In this document: in pieces, positions 12,761 through 25,500 of the stretch | Layout: each line of letters opens with the position of its first letter | How positions within the stretch are numbered: the stretch's first letter is position 1 | Assembly: GCA_003864495.1 (NCBI GenBank) | Contig: ML133488.1 | Span: 3,260,674-3,324,673 of the forward strand | DNA from: Nemopilema nomurai | Lineage: Eukaryota > Cnidaria > Scyphozoa > Rhizostomeae > Rhizostomatidae | Direction of reading: 5' to 3' | DNA: 64,000 nt | Translations under genes and position numbers: made by a program | The notes under the pieces: generated by a model | What the model was told of the DNA's origin: nothing | Seen by the model: only the letters and a program-made list of their open reading frames with translations | Database searches by the model: none

Positions 12761-15700
12761 TTTTTGTTTGGGAAACAGGTAAACTGCTCAGAGGGTTAAT
12801 GACTGCGGGCACTTCCTTATATCATTTGCCTTGATTAGACTGCCTGTGTTTTTTGTTGACAATTGTTTGTCATCATAAGAATCAATATTTCCTTGTTTTC
12901 CATTTGAGGTTTTTTTTAATTTTTTAATAGATCACTAAGAAGTCAAATCATCCAGACATTTGATCGAGATTCTTGAAATGTAGACCTTACTTATCTCTAA
13001 CTAGAATGCTTGCTATAGTTAACGAAATCAGGTAGCTCTATGCAAATCTAGCCTAAAATAACACCTTTCTTGCGCAGGAATATATGTAGTCGTCTTTATA
13101 TTAGGAAGAAAAAATAGGAAGTTGATAGATGCACAAATTTCTAACCAAAGATTAACTAAGAAGGTTTACAGTTCTTGGAAACTTTACTCTGTCTGGTCAC
13201 TGAGAAAAACACTGACGTAAATGCCTCTGGTGTACCCAGTTCTATTACTATGTATGTTGCTTCTTAGCTGTTTTGCTTCTAGGCCGATTCTTTCTAAATT
13301 AAATTTTAACAAAGGCAAATCAATAATGCTTTTCAACTAACATTAATCTGTTAAAATATTAACTTTAAATCGGCTTAAACAGCAGAGAACACAGTCAGTT
13401 ATCGATAGAAAACCAACTAAATTAAGTACAGTGTCACGGAGAGTAACCCAGGCAGTAAGAAAAGATATGAAAGCCCTAGAAAGACAGAAAAAGCGATAAA
13501 AGTGGCGTTATGGCGATAAAACCCTTTATGGGCCCACGCAGTCAACAAAGTCCTATCAAGAGAGATAAAAGGCACGTGCGTCAATTATCGCAGATATCAG
13601 TACATAACGATTTTTATGACGTGTTGCCTAATCGTCCTCCAGGCTGGTGGTTGCCAAGTCTCAAGTTCAAGCTGTGCAAATTCTACTCCTCAATAAAGAA
13701 GGTTCTTGAATTCTCCCAAAACCCTTACAAATTGGTAATACTTTCTCGTTACTGAAGCAGACTCTTTAAACAAATCTTTTGCAGTGCAAGATTCGCAATT
13801 GCGAGAAAAAGTTGCCCTTCAGAGCATGCAAGCGTACCTGAGCAAAAGCTGATAAAGTGAAAAGCAAGTTGTGGGTCGAAAATGCTGGAGAATTTTGAAA
13901 CAAGAGCATGATTGGCTGCCTAACGACCAACCTTTAGAAGTCCAATTCACACCTTCTTTAGAAGAGTCCAAATAGAAAGACTAACTCTCTTTTTCTACAT
14001 AGTATGAGATTTTGCATAGAAATATACAGACTTTATGACTCCCAGGCAAATGATGACATAATTTTTCCAATTACAAGAAAATTGCCATAAGTTTATATTT
14101 TAGCGCTATTTTGATTGTAAATATGTTTGCCATTACAATCTAGGCAATACATGTTTTGCGGATTCGAGGAGGGCCTCCTACAAACCATGCATAATATTGG
14201 CAAGTAATTTCATAAAACTTTCTTCTTGGGTTGGAACGCAACCTTTATGTTGAGGTGGAATCCTGCATTGTTTTCGGTCTGCATTTCATTTTTGGCAGCT
14301 TTGGCTATTCTCCGACGTTAGCATGCCCTATGTGGTTTCGGATGGATAATTGCTTTCGTATGCAAAATAATAGTTCGACTGCTTCTTCCAACATTAAATC
14401 ATTTTAACCAGTTACAGTGGAATTGAATAGGCAGCAATCCTTCCAACTCAACACCATTCGATACCAGTTAGAGATGGATTTGTTTACGGGCATGCTAGCT
14501 AGTCCAATTCATTAATATGACAATGTATTGGCGTATTGATTGTTCATGCCAAATTGCTAAACACCAGATTAACTAGCGTGCTGCTTGGCCTACCGACACG
14601 GAATGATGGCTAGGACCGGACAACAATGTTCCGGGCTGTTACCTTAGCGGACTGGTTAATTAAGCCATGTACAGAATATGGGAGTGTTTGGTCGATAGAT
14701 GAAGCCTTTTCCAGACTTTTATAGATACTGTTATTCTAGAACAACACTTGTTCACACTTGTTAATTCCATTCAAGAATTTATTAAATAATAACATTATTA
14801 CTTATTACTAGACCTCCTCTGTTATATGAGGCTCTTTTAATTGCCTTTTTATGCTTGCCGCAGTACTTCATACCCTGCAGGATCTCGTTTTTTCGCACAT
14901 GTTTAGACAACAACAAAAACGAATCTCTTTTGGGTAGGGTCACTTTATTGATCCTTTACGGGCCAAGCCTAAGGGGACCTCCTTTTTTGACAGACATCTC
15001 CGTTTCAAGAAACTGCTCAGGTTAGCAACTACTGTGTTCCAAAGCAGCCAGTGGGAATTAGAATGGAATTGAATGTTTTCATACTCGATATTTATTTTCT
15101 AATATCTATGTTACTAAATTGTGTTTCCACAATCTTAATCACTGGCGCTTCTAAGATATAGCAATGTTGAGATAGCCCAGGGAGACATTTAGGAGAGCCT
15201 TCGATTGCCACATACATTCACATCCAGCCAAACAAGTCTCAAAATTGTTTTTGTAGCATCGAAACCAATTACAACAGCAGTGAATGAAATTGCAGCGCAT
15301 AAGCAAAGTTGGGAAAATTTGAGCTTTTGCTGCTCATAAAAGATTATGGTGATTACTCACCGATTGACTTTGAGGAGCACCGGTTTCCTGATTTTGTACG
15401 TGCATGAAGAAACAATTAGGCCATAGGGACATCAACAAGAATGTCACTGCTGCTGCACTTTCTCTTAAACATCTTCTTTACCTACAAGGCATTCGAACAA
15501 ATATTACCCTAATTCAACTTTAAAATTGCAGATTGAGATTTCATTTGCTGATACTTCATTATCTGCATCTTTTTTAGGCCTTTCGTTTCTTGGAAAACTT
15601 ACTTCCCAGACTTGTAGCTAGTTTGTAACCTAAAGCGGTTCAGAATAATTTGAAAGCTGTTTTGTTGAGAGTAAAGTGCTGTTTTCATTTACCAGATATA

Positions 15701-16773
15701 GTAAATTCCTTTTTGGCTCAATTTCATTCAAGAACCAATAAAACTTTGACATAGCAATCGAGCCATCATGCGGATATACTCCTAACGGGTCATTATGATT
15801 TTCAGACTAATTACTTAAAAGTAGTAAAAAATTCATGCAAGAATAGAATAGAAGGAATAAAATGAGGAGAGATCTTTGTGTCTTATTAGTAACACATGTT
15901 TAAAACATTTCACGCGCAAGTTAGAATGTTACATGTCTTTAACAGCGTAAATAAACTTCAAAATCTTTTCAATGTAAAACTGAGAGTTTAAATCAAATAA
16001 TAACAAAATGTCTACAACTACAGTTAAGATTATCTACAACTGAACCCTGATAAAAGTCAAGATGGGCATAATTTCTAATCCTGGAGTAAAACGAATTGAA
16101 ATTACTTTTTGTGGATGGAAACATATTTGCCCTAAAAATCACTAGACTATAATGAGCCCAACCTAATCGGTTGTCTTGGCGCACTTTTAATATCCTTCAC
16201 AAGGAATATAAAGATTCATTTTATGAAATATCTGTCAAATCAGCTTCCAGCATCTATTAATTCTACTTCGACAGTTTTTAGACAGGACGAGCTATAAAGG
16301 GCTATAAGCCTTATTATGCTTCTTTCTTATAAAGAAAATCTTGTTAATGTTTAAACTCGCTTAGAGACTTTAAATGTAGCTTTATATCATTAAATACATG
16401 AAAAAGCAAAAAAAGTTAAGAAATTTTTAAAGTTACTTTGTATTCTACTTCAATATCTTCCACGCCACTGTGTGAACAAGCTACTTTAGCATAAAATTAA
16501 CTGGAGAAAGCATTACGTAGCTTTTCAACTTTCTCCTTAAACTGGCTGTTACCATATGATTCAGGCAAGATCATATAAGCAAGGTGTTTCTCTTCTCTTG
16601 TCAAAAGTGTAAAGCGTCTAATTTGCCTTAGGCAAAATGTCTGATTTGCCGAGTCAGAGCCGCTGTCAAAGAACAAATTTATGAATAGACCATTGGCAAA
16701 TGCTTGGAAGAACTGGGTACGCAGTATCAAATTTGCTCGTAGAGCCTACAGGATATGGTTAGACTGCTATGTA
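12761..16773. other. Intergenic stretch, no convincing gene
   Basis: This is AT-rich DNA without recognised exons, RNA genes or transposon ends. It lies downstream of the MEIS 3' exon and so should contain its 3' UTR near 16000-16770; I could not settle the polyadenylation site. The only coding-like text is the pair of plus-strand open stretches at 13372-13755, listed separately. Confidence 0.5.
13372..13755 (+). pseudogene. Possible broken coding fragment, unrecognised
   Basis: An open stretch of about 42 codons ends at a TAA just before 13500 and reads as hydrophilic, basic protein (it contains SRRVTQAVRKDMKALERQKK). A second stretch in another frame, 13510-13755, reads 81 codons with MGPRSQQSPIKRDKRHVRQ near its start. 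Together they could be a decayed open reading frame with a frameshift, such as a retroelement remnant. I do not recognise the protein, no start or splice site is convincing, and chance is a serious alternative. Confidence 0.15.
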
Positions 16774-17287
16774 TCAATAATGAGGATCAAACATCGTATC
16801 AGACATTGGTGGATGCGTGGGTATTCCGGCTTGACTCGAGTGCGGCAAAACAGACTGGTGCGCGATGTGGTAGGTATGATGAGAGTAATTGCCAGCTGGA
16901 GGAGTCAAGATGCCGCCGTGGTAGTTGGTCGCGTGGAAGGAAGGTGACACGCTGTGGGTACGATGGGAGTACGGTAGCACCTGGCAGCGAGAAAGACTCG
17001 TGCTTTGGGTCGAAGAGCTTGCAGATGGGTCCATGTACGGGAAGTAGGGGCGAGGGTTGTAATAGCCTTGTCCTGCCGTCTCCTCCTGGTAGTAGCCAGA
17101 ATGAACACCTGGGAAGTGTTGGTCCTGCTGGTACAATATAGGATAGTGGCTGACATTGGGGTAGTGTGGTCCTATCTCGTCGGCCTTGCGCTTTCGTGTT
17201 TTGAACGTACCAGCAATGGCTGGCTTACCAAGTCTGGCTGACTTCTCAATCATCGGTTGAACGATTCGCCTTCTGGCGTTTATGAAC
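16774..17287 (-). CDS. MEIS: MEIS-like last exon, recognition helix and tail
   Basis: The acceptor is aaatctag and the first base completes the split Trp. The frame reads [20 protein letters not shown], a basic KTRKRKADE stretch that could act as a nuclear localisation signal, then a tail rich in Tyr, His, Pro and Ser to MFDPHY and TGA. The overlapping plus-strand open frames at 16681-17141 are antisense shadows of this exon. Confidence 0.93.
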
Positions 17288-20200
17288 CTAGATTTCAAGA
17301 TAAAAGGGATTACTGTTTGCCTTCTGTCATGATGCATAATTTTTATGTAAAGCGTAGACAGAGCTGCATACATGTGTGATATTCAGAAGATGATAGTACT
17401 GTATTGCACTACGGCATCCGGATGTTAGCGACCATATGTTAGAGTAACAAGGTAATTTAGTTTGAAAACAGGGGTAGCAACTTAGAGTTAACGCGCTTGA
17501 TATATCGAAACAATAGAATTTGATACACCTTTCCATACTTTCAATCTGCGAATATCGATCTACTATTTTACTAAGATTTGACTTGCACTGACTCTAGGCT
17601 ATCCTGCAATCATTAGTGGACTGGCCTTGGCCAAAGGATCATACTTATAAGTCATGGAGTATCTTTGCTATAGCAAACCTAATTGCTTGATTCTTATATG
17701 TTTACAGACATCCACAGTTTAATGGCTTACATGAAAATTCATAGCTTGATAACTTGCATTTTATTTAGAAACTCAATTGTTAACATAAGGCATAGTACAT
17801 TTAAGCTAAATGAAGGCTAAGATCAACTTTCCCTGGAGTAGTTTAGATCTATTGATTTCATCAAGCATCCTTTTCGACTGACAATCAGTCATTGAATACT
17901 TCAAATAAATTTTAAGAATATTGAAAGCATGTTTCATTTTAAAAAACTCAAGAAGCCATGGTACTCACAAAAAATAAATAATCAGAGCAAGAGACAAGGG
18001 AAAGCATAGGTGCAAACTTCCTCATAATTATTATAGCTTTAAAATCGGGAGTCTACTATGAGAAGCGAAATTGTTGTACCAGTTATTGACCTGCAGAAAG
18101 GTCAATCCAGTTTGACTTGTCAATATTCTCTTCTGCTCTTCAGATGGATAAGGATGCTGAAAAATGAAACAAAAGAACTTGAATTGATTGCAAACTTCAC
18201 CCTCTTGTGACTGATTCGTGGATCTAGATTTTGCCTAATGCGCATACATCAGAGGTTTTCAGACTTCTTATATTGATGCAGCATTCTTTTATGACTATAT
18301 TTTACACTGAAACTTGACTCTTCTCTTGACAGAAATATTGAAAAGATAATGCCCTTTGCGCAACTGTCAACCTGCTAACCTATCCAGTTTACCTTAAATT
18401 CTATACACACGCCTCCAAATCCAAAGACACAGGCCCCCTCCTGCTAAATGCATATGTATCCCACTTTTTCATTTTTTTTCGTTCACATATAACAACTTAT
18501 CAAAGTACCCTAGTTAAACACTTTAAATATTTGAGAAACATATGAATATCCAATATCTAAGGTCGAAATATCTAGATACCTATTCATTCTATAGCAAAAA
18601 TCCTTCAGAATTGCACCCTTTTTTGTCAAGATGTCATTCGTGTGCTCTTTAAAATATTTTTAACCATTGCGAATTTCTCTCATCAGCCATCGTGTGTCTC
18701 CAACACACTCTTAAAGGCGAACACACCCTAGCTTTCTGAATTTCTGCCTCCCTTTTTCAACACAATAATTACTATTCTACTCAAATATGGCTTTCCAGCT
18801 ATACTAGCTTATTAAGTCAATTCAAATTTCCAAAATTCCCCCAAATTTGTTGAAAAATGTTGAGCAAAATGCTTACTTCGATAAATTGATTTAATTTTGT
18901 TCTCAATCTAATGCGTAGTAGATTTTTTGTAAAATAATTGAAATTTTGACCAAGTTTCGTCTCACTCATTCCACTAATTTTGTCGCTGCCCCCATTTGTA
19001 CAAAAAAATGATACAATTAATACGAAATCAATATCATTTTTTGTAAATTTTGAATTTGCAGCAACATCTTTTAAACAGCTCTACACGGTATGGAATACTC
19101 ATCAATTTCCTAAGATCCAGTAAAGCAGTTGAAATTTCAAAATTTCTTACAAAGAAACTTTGCACTTCTTACAAAGAAATATTTTTCCTGCCGCAAAGTT
19201 ACAGCCCAGTTGGTACAATTTACCTTACAATTGATAGCAAGGTATCTATGTAGCGTTTATGGATGCATATGTCATCATTGAAAAGTTTTAAAGCTAAACC
19301 TTGAATGCGTAATAATGAGCAACGTTGAGAAGAAAGTTGATGTTGAATCTCACAATATTCCTTGGCGTTATTACGCTTCAGAAATTGAAAAAGACAGATC
19401 AAAGTCTTCTATCTTGTCAAATCACTGCACGTGACTGATCATGCACTAATTACGCTTGAGCCCTTTTTGGTCATGTTATAACGCGGGACTGCATAAGGAC
19501 TGCCTTCACTTTAATTCAATGCCAAGCTAAGCTTGTTCAACTTACTTAACATGGAAAATGTCACATAATATTTGGATCCTGTGGCAAGGGAGTGTTTCTA
19601 AATAATCTAGAATTGCTGTCTTTTTTAAATGGCATGACAGTATCGTTCTCTGACAATTAGTCATCAGTGAAAAAATTCTACATATAAAGCCAAAGATTTT
19701 GGTTCTATAAAACCATATGCTAAACTATGCGCCTGTATTTATGACTCATGAATGATTTCGTGAAACTTTTCACTCCCTGACACTTCCCTGAAGAAAGTCA
19801 ATCTTGATCACCGCAAAAAATCTCTTTGAGCTATCATATCACATATTAACTGGATTTGTTTGTTCATTGAAAAGCGCTTTCATATGAAAGGGATTCTTTT
19901 CATTCACTTCCGATTTTATCTTACGGTTCCATAGAATTGACGAAAATGATCAAGGTTTCAGATGGCACAATTAGTGACATTGAAATTGTTCACACATTCT
20001 TACCGATAAATGCTGGAAAAGCCAGGACTTCAAGATATTTGTGGCTATTTTAGGAAAGGTTCCTCTCTTTCGCTCTTTAGACTTCTCTCTGCTGTCTTCA
20101 TCGTAGCGAGAGCTATCTTCACTGGTGTTTTCTTCTGTAAAACACAAGTTCAGGTCTTTATTAACATATTTAAGGTTAACCCAAGTTATTCATCTTCCTC

Positions 20201-20934
20201 TTTACGCTCTTTCCACATTAATGGTTTTCTAAGTAGCCATTAAACAGGGGGAAAGACCTTCTTTGAAGAAGAAAGAAACGTTTGTTGTATTAGTAAATTT
20301 TACATCCATATATAAACCGAGATGGACTTCGTGGTAAGAAAGTTTACTACTATTACTGAAAAGTATATTGCTGCTACTATTACCACTATAATTGTCATAA
20401 TTGTCATCATTATGATCTTAAGACTTCTGACCAAAAAGACATCGCCCGGGAAACATCCACTAACATACAAGGCAACGACTGATGAAGATATCACACCAGA
20501 CAGCAGTAAATCAGCAAGCACAAAGATCGAGCAACTTTGCTATTTGGGTCGAATGCTGATTTCCTTGCATGCCTACCTGAATATGTAGCAATTTGTCTAC
20601 TGCCTACTAACTACTAAAATATCCTTGTAGAGGCTTCTCGTAGTATTCAGAAGAAAATGAGAAAAATTTTTAACATGGAAAAACACTAATTCATAATATT
20701 TTTTAGAAAGATAGGTTACAGAAGTGAGACAGGTATGAGAGGAACGCATGCAACACTTCCTCTGATAAAATGAATGAACGAAAACCACGCACCTTCCACT
20801 TTTATGTTAGCAGACTCGGGAAATCCAGTTGAAAGTTCGGCTGAATTGACTGGAACTTCCGAGGCCCTAGAATGTGCCCCACTGCTTCTGTGCACACCTT
20901 CATTGGTACTATTGCACCAGTTGGAATCTGATCT
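16774..20934 (-). CDS. MEIS: MEIS-class TALE homeobox transcription factor (3' exons)
   Basis: Four minus-strand exons join in phase: 20793-20934, 20004-20134, 18080-18156 and 16774-17287, giving 287 C-terminal residues ending at TGA 16774-16776. MEIS proteins bind TGACAG-type DNA as partners of PBX and HOX factors in the nucleus. Residues about 68-130 form a TALE homeodomain: [11 protein letters not shown], the three-residue loop extension around [12 protein letters not shown], and the recognition helix [19 protein letters not shown], with the invariant W117, F118, N120 and R122 (fragment numbering). RRRIVQPMI is the MEIS form; PREP/PKNOX proteins usually have ILQPM. A Ser- and acid-rich linker precedes it. 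A 150-residue tail rich in Tyr, His and Pro with a basic TRKRK motif follows. The N-terminal PBX-interaction (HM) exons were not found and must lie above 20934 or be too diverged to see. The family call is firm; the orthology is less so. Confidence 0.9.
18080..18156 (-). CDS. MEIS: MEIS-like exon, homeodomain loop and helix 2/3
   Basis: The 77-nt exon runs from acceptor catttttcag to donor TG|GTAC. It encodes [20 protein letters not shown] and then LQVNNW, splitting the recognition-helix Trp codon after two bases. HPYPSEEQK is diagnostic of the TALE/MEIS homeodomain. Confidence 0.95.
20004..20134 (-). CDS. MEIS: MEIS-like exon, homeodomain helices 1 and part of loop
   Basis: The acceptor is tgttttacag and the donor is TCG|GTAAGA. 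It encodes an acidic stretch ([14 protein letters not shown]), a basic KSKERKRG segment, then [18 protein letters not shown], which is helix 1 and the start of the TALE loop. It starts with two bases completing a split Glu codon and ends phase 0. Confidence 0.92.
20322..20588 (+). CDS. Possible small membrane-protein ORF inside the MEIS intron
   Basis: An 88-codon plus-strand frame starts with ATGG in a purine-preceded context and runs to TAG. Residues about 17-36 are a continuous hydrophobic stretch ([20 protein letters not shown]) followed by TKK, which has the look of a single-pass membrane segment. The tail is polar. However, the hydrophobic stretch is encoded by a low-complexity run of att/atc/act triplets, which would give this composition by chance, and the opposite strand is open too. 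I recognise no family. It is recorded as a weak candidate only. Confidence 0.12.
   Translation: MDFVVRKFTTITEKYIAATITTIIVIIVIIMILRLLTKKTSPGKHPLTYKATTDEDITPDSSKSASTKIEQLCYLGRMLISLHAYLNM
20793..20934 (-). CDS. MEIS: MEIS-like exon, Ser-rich linker
   Basis: The acceptor is tttttag before 20934 and the donor is GTGCGT at 20792-20787. The frame reads [20 protein letters not shown] and onward to ANIKVE, ending phase 1. It was accepted because its donor phase and position fit the next exon and its Ser-rich composition matches the MEIS linker, not because of a conserved domain. The upstream boundary phase (0) is assumed. Confidence 0.7.
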
Positions 20935-22344
20935 CTAAAAATGAAATATTTTCTTCGTCGCATTTCATCCAAAACACATTTCGTACTGTCAAATGCAGCT
21001 AAGTTTGATTATCTACAGGAAAAGCAAAAGTAAAACTTCCGGACTTAGTAACGTCTAAATTACAGCAGCACAAGTTCCAAATTTTAGCTGATTGACTCAA
21101 TTAAACCTAACTTTCGTAACAATTGAATCATATTGCCAGAATTTGATTTACTTTATCGCCTTCAAGTTTAAAGAAAGTCAAAGCACTCTAGAATCTATCC
21201 CGACTGAGATGAATTTGGAACTGAAGCTTGAACCTCTGAACAGCAATGGTTTAAGCTCTAAAAACATCTTCAACAACTTCAAATATTGAAATTAGACATT
21301 ATAAACCCTGGCTGGAAGATTGCGAAAAAATAGTTATAGAAATTTTGAGGTCTTTATCATTTAAGTGTTTTTACTTCACAATGATCGCTTTCAGTTGAAT
21401 ATTGTTCACACTCAGTATCATTTTCAAATACAAAAATACACAAATGATATCATGTTTACTATCATATCTGTTTGCTATCATATTTATTTTTGCTACAGTG
21501 TCAAAATTATATTTGTATTGGGCTCCACAACTTTGCAAATAACATTAAATGAATGGGTTGATAGAAGTTATTTTATGAAGTGCACATTGTGTATATTTTC
21601 AGAAAATGTTTGAAAAGCCAATATATAGTCCATTTTCCCTTTTTTACCACATTGATTTTGATAGAACGACAGCCTTTTTAAAGAAAACTTCCCAAAACTT
21701 GGAACTTTTCATAAGGGGAAGAAACCTGTTCTTAACTTTCTGTGCTTTCTCACTTTGTTCTGGACTCTTTGAAGTGTAATTTCTTTGCAGGTACGTATTT
21801 ATTGCTTTTAAACACTTTAAAACTAGCATGGGAATGAGGTTTACGGTGCAGAAAAAACATTGAACAACTTCTTGGTGTCACAGAAGGTAAGAAAATCTTG
21901 ATTTATTTTTTATAATTTCCAATCTCCAATTTCAATTTGCAAGTAGGTTTTGAATTTATTTACTTTGTGGTCTTGCATTATAGATTGGTAACTGCATAAG
22001 CTTTTTTGTGAACTTTACGTAGGAACTTTTATTACAAACTGAACTTTCTGAGACACAGATCACTTCAGGTAGAGTCACGCAGCCTGAATCGTCCTGTCTA
22101 AAAGTGCAGCCAAGATATTTTACTGCATTTCTGAGACTGGACTGACAGGGTTGTCGGAGACTGGCATCGAAAGCTCATGTGGCTCTAGGGTCACCTGCTC
22201 TTTTAGCACAACGTGCCACAATCATGCCTTGCATTTTGATTGTTTTGAAACTGCTCGCTGATAGAGTATGGAAATGCCGCTTGAGGGTTTTAACTGCATT
22301 GGAAATATTTTTGCATTTTGCGTGGTAGCATTTATTGGTGCATT

Positions 22345-22590
22345 TTATTTATTTGGCACAAACATTGATGGTGAGCTAGGTACTTCTTGAGTTTCATCAA
22401 GCTGTTTTCCCAGTTCCATATACTTCCTTTTGCTTCTTCTTTTCCTCAGATACAGTTTTAAAGAGGTTGCAAAGTTCGTTACGTCAAAAGCCGTTATTTG
22501 CCACTCAACAGAGTATTCGCTGACATGTCTTCTCTTCTTTAGAATGCAATCATCGTTTTTGCCAGTTCTAGCCCTAACACTTCCCCCCAT
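22345..22590 (-). CDS. Unrecognised 81-codon open frame
   Basis: A minus-strand frame with a fairly protein-like composition contains EYSVEWQITAFDVTNFATSL and then a strongly basic RKRRSKRKY stretch. Below it on the same strand (22060-22340) are more open pieces in shifting frames. It could be a decayed transposase or host-gene remnant, or chance. No domain was recognised and no splice pair was settled. Confidence 0.15.
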   Translation of the reverse strand: MGGSVRARTGKNDDCILKKRRHVSEYSVEWQITAFDVTNFATSLKLYLRKRRSKRKYMELGKQLDETQEVPSSPSMFVPNK

Positions 22591-25500
22591 AAATCACAAA
22601 TAGCACCTTCAGCACTACAAATGTTGTCTCCCAAATGATAAACAGGGATTCGTTTTAAAGTAGAAAATCTTGCCTAAAACCTCTGAAATCGTCTTTAATA
22701 ACTATGATTACTTAACCAATCAACCCTTCAGCTTTCAGCACAGCAAGGTAGTGAGACGCTCGGTAAAAAAGACGCATGTAAAAAGCAGATTTTGTCAAAT
22801 ACATGTATTATTTTGGCTGTCTTCCACTGTCGATTACAGCCTTTCATAATCTGTTTGAACATCGACCCAGGCTTGGTTGGTTTTTGAAAGGGAATATCTT
22901 TCCCTGCGCTTGCTGTCAAACGCAGCGAAGCCTTTCACCAGGTCTTGTGAACAGACACAGAAAGTCATACCCACATGAAAATATGATTTAGGGGTTTGTA
23001 TGAAGATCTATAAGCCGCAAAATCGAGTATCGTCGAATATTTGAAAACTGGATAACAAAGGCATTCATTATAAATATGTAGAGAGAGATTGTTCCTTAAA
23101 AATAATTACGATATTGTGCCTTGGTTAGCACACGCAATATCAACCGCTATCAAATACGCTTTCTTGCAACAACTCCAAGCAAAAACCATCTTTCACAAAA
23201 CAGCAGCAGCTCCTATTAAAATTCAACATATAAAGTCTGAAAAATGGATCTTAGATGTACCTGTGCAAAAACGGGTTACTATTTTGATACTGCTATTAGC
23301 TAATTTTTGAACCCTTCTGCCTTTAAGAATAAACTTTTGCTACCAAGCCTTGTGTTCTTTTGGACGACTTGATAATATTTTACTCATCCCAAACTGAAAT
23401 TACTAACTGGTGCCTGTAGTAATGGAAAACGTTTCTCGTTAGCTTGCATTCGTATTTGCGAATGAGATAACTTCAGGCAAAGTAAAATACCCTTGTTATT
23501 CTGCCATCCACTTGGCACACAGATTCCCCTTCGTGTGTATGGGCTCAAGCTGTTTCGATCCATCTTGATTCAATATAAAAAAGTTATGGTAATGCAGGCA
23601 ATATCCTTCTCTAGAATATTAAGAACTGATCCATCTCGAGACCAGTTCCTTCTCTCGCCTAGTTCATTCCAAACACATAATTGTAGTCAGATTTAAAACT
23701 CACAACTGAATAACGAGAGAAAATGAGGAAGAAGGTTCTTGGAAAGCGGTTTTAAGTAAAAGATCTTCTAGTATTGCTCTTCCAGTAGACAGTGCTTTTC
23801 AAATCACTTCCGTTGCAAGAGATTCTGGGATGTGCAATGGTTGACACAAAGCTATAAAGGCTTGCCTAACAGAATAGCTCTTGCCTAATGCTCAAATCTA
23901 AAAGAAATTGAACTTGTTTAGGTTATATAGGTACACTGCTTTGAAGGACTTCCGCAGACACTTTTCTAACGGTTTGAAATACGTTCTTAAAAGTAGAAAA
24001 ATATATATAGTGGAGTATGATTCTCAATTTTTGCTAGAAGAGTCGATAATAGAATGAGTTGTTTGTACTTGAGCAAGAAAAATCGAACAGATTTCTCAAA
24101 GTTAAAAATGAACTGTCGAGGAAAATTGGAGACTCTTTGCATCGAAGAATTCTTTTCTATGCGTGTAAAAAAAATTCATTAGAATATAAAGTACGTCATT
24201 GCGAAATGCCTAAAAGCATCTTAGTATCAAAAGATTGCACAGACAAGCCAAATGACAGCATGTTATTGAAATGACATAGAATAAATCAGGTTGGTGAATA
24301 ATTGCATTCACAAGTTGATGCTTACGTAGTGGGCTTGCCAGATTTCCCTCCTTCTATGATCCAAAAAATGGCTAAGTACACTTTCATGCAGTTGTTCTTT
24401 TCCTAAGCAGCCTTTGAATAACATTTGGTTTCACTGATACAGATGCGCAGATTATACAGCAGTTTGGTACCATTAAACACTTACTATTCAATACAGACAA
24501 TGCGCTCGAAAGGCAAAAAATCTTCTGTGGCCTAATGCCATCAAAGGGTGTACAGCAACAAAACAGCGTTATTAGATAAATCACGAAAAAGAAACCAGCT
24601 TACTATCTGCATGTCCAAGCATGTACAAGGCGGCTGTCGATCCATCCTGCTCTACTCTTCCAGCAGACAGTTCTGAAGTCAACGCTTTCAAAAGCATTGA
24701 CATAATGAGGCGTGCTACTGACCATACAGCAGACCAGATCCCCGTCTTGCATCATGAGAAACAAAATACACTGATTTGGTGATCAGCTTAGCGACGGGGG
24801 AGTCAGTTGTGTAGCAAGGGGTGGGACAAACGTCAGGAACTCCCTAATCTCTTTAGCATCTGATAAAAATTGCTTTTTCTGTATTGAGTCATAATCAGTG
24901 GTAAGGGAACACTGAAATTCAACATTTTTGACCAAGACAACTTCAGGGCTGCAGCGACTTCATGCTGTCATTTCGTGTTTGGTTCCTTTAGTAGAACATC
25001 TTTTATATGAACATAAACTTTACTAAAGTTTTCAAACTCCCAAGCAACCGGTATGCTTCTTAGGAATCAGACAGAATTCAAGAAAACATAGAGCCAAAAG
25101 TTTCCTCTAAATTTCAGGAGTGTCACCTCGTTCATGGCATCGAGTTAAAAGGTACTTGAATGAGATTATGACATATAATGTCAAGCATCAGTTGTTAGAA
25201 GCTTTCTGTTGAAAACTTAGCTTAAAAGTAACATGAACAAAGGCGGTCTATAGACAACACTTGCACGTCGAGACTATTTCGAATAAGGCTGTGCATGGAT
25301 AGCAGCAAATGGCTATCGGCTACTAAGCAACAAGAATGGCGACGACAGCCACGACAACAGCAACAACAACAATAAGACAATTGCAGTAATGTGTATTACA
25401 GAGGATCATCATAGTGAGAAGGAGAATAACTGCAATCATGATCATTGTCAACATTAATACCAACAGCACCAAATATACATCAGTCATCGGAACAATCAAC

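Noticed and set aside
16681..17241. Overlapping plus-strand open frames of 78-128 codons
   Set aside because: They are antisense shadows of the MEIS last exon.
19877..19890. 14-bp perfect palindrome ctttcatatgaaag near a MEIS exon
   Set aside because: A single short palindrome in AT-rich DNA; no second copy or known factor site to support it.
22069..22140. AVKYLGCTF resembling the start of a PTB/PID domain
   Set aside because: Only the first strand matches; no following PTB motifs occur and the frame breaks upstream.
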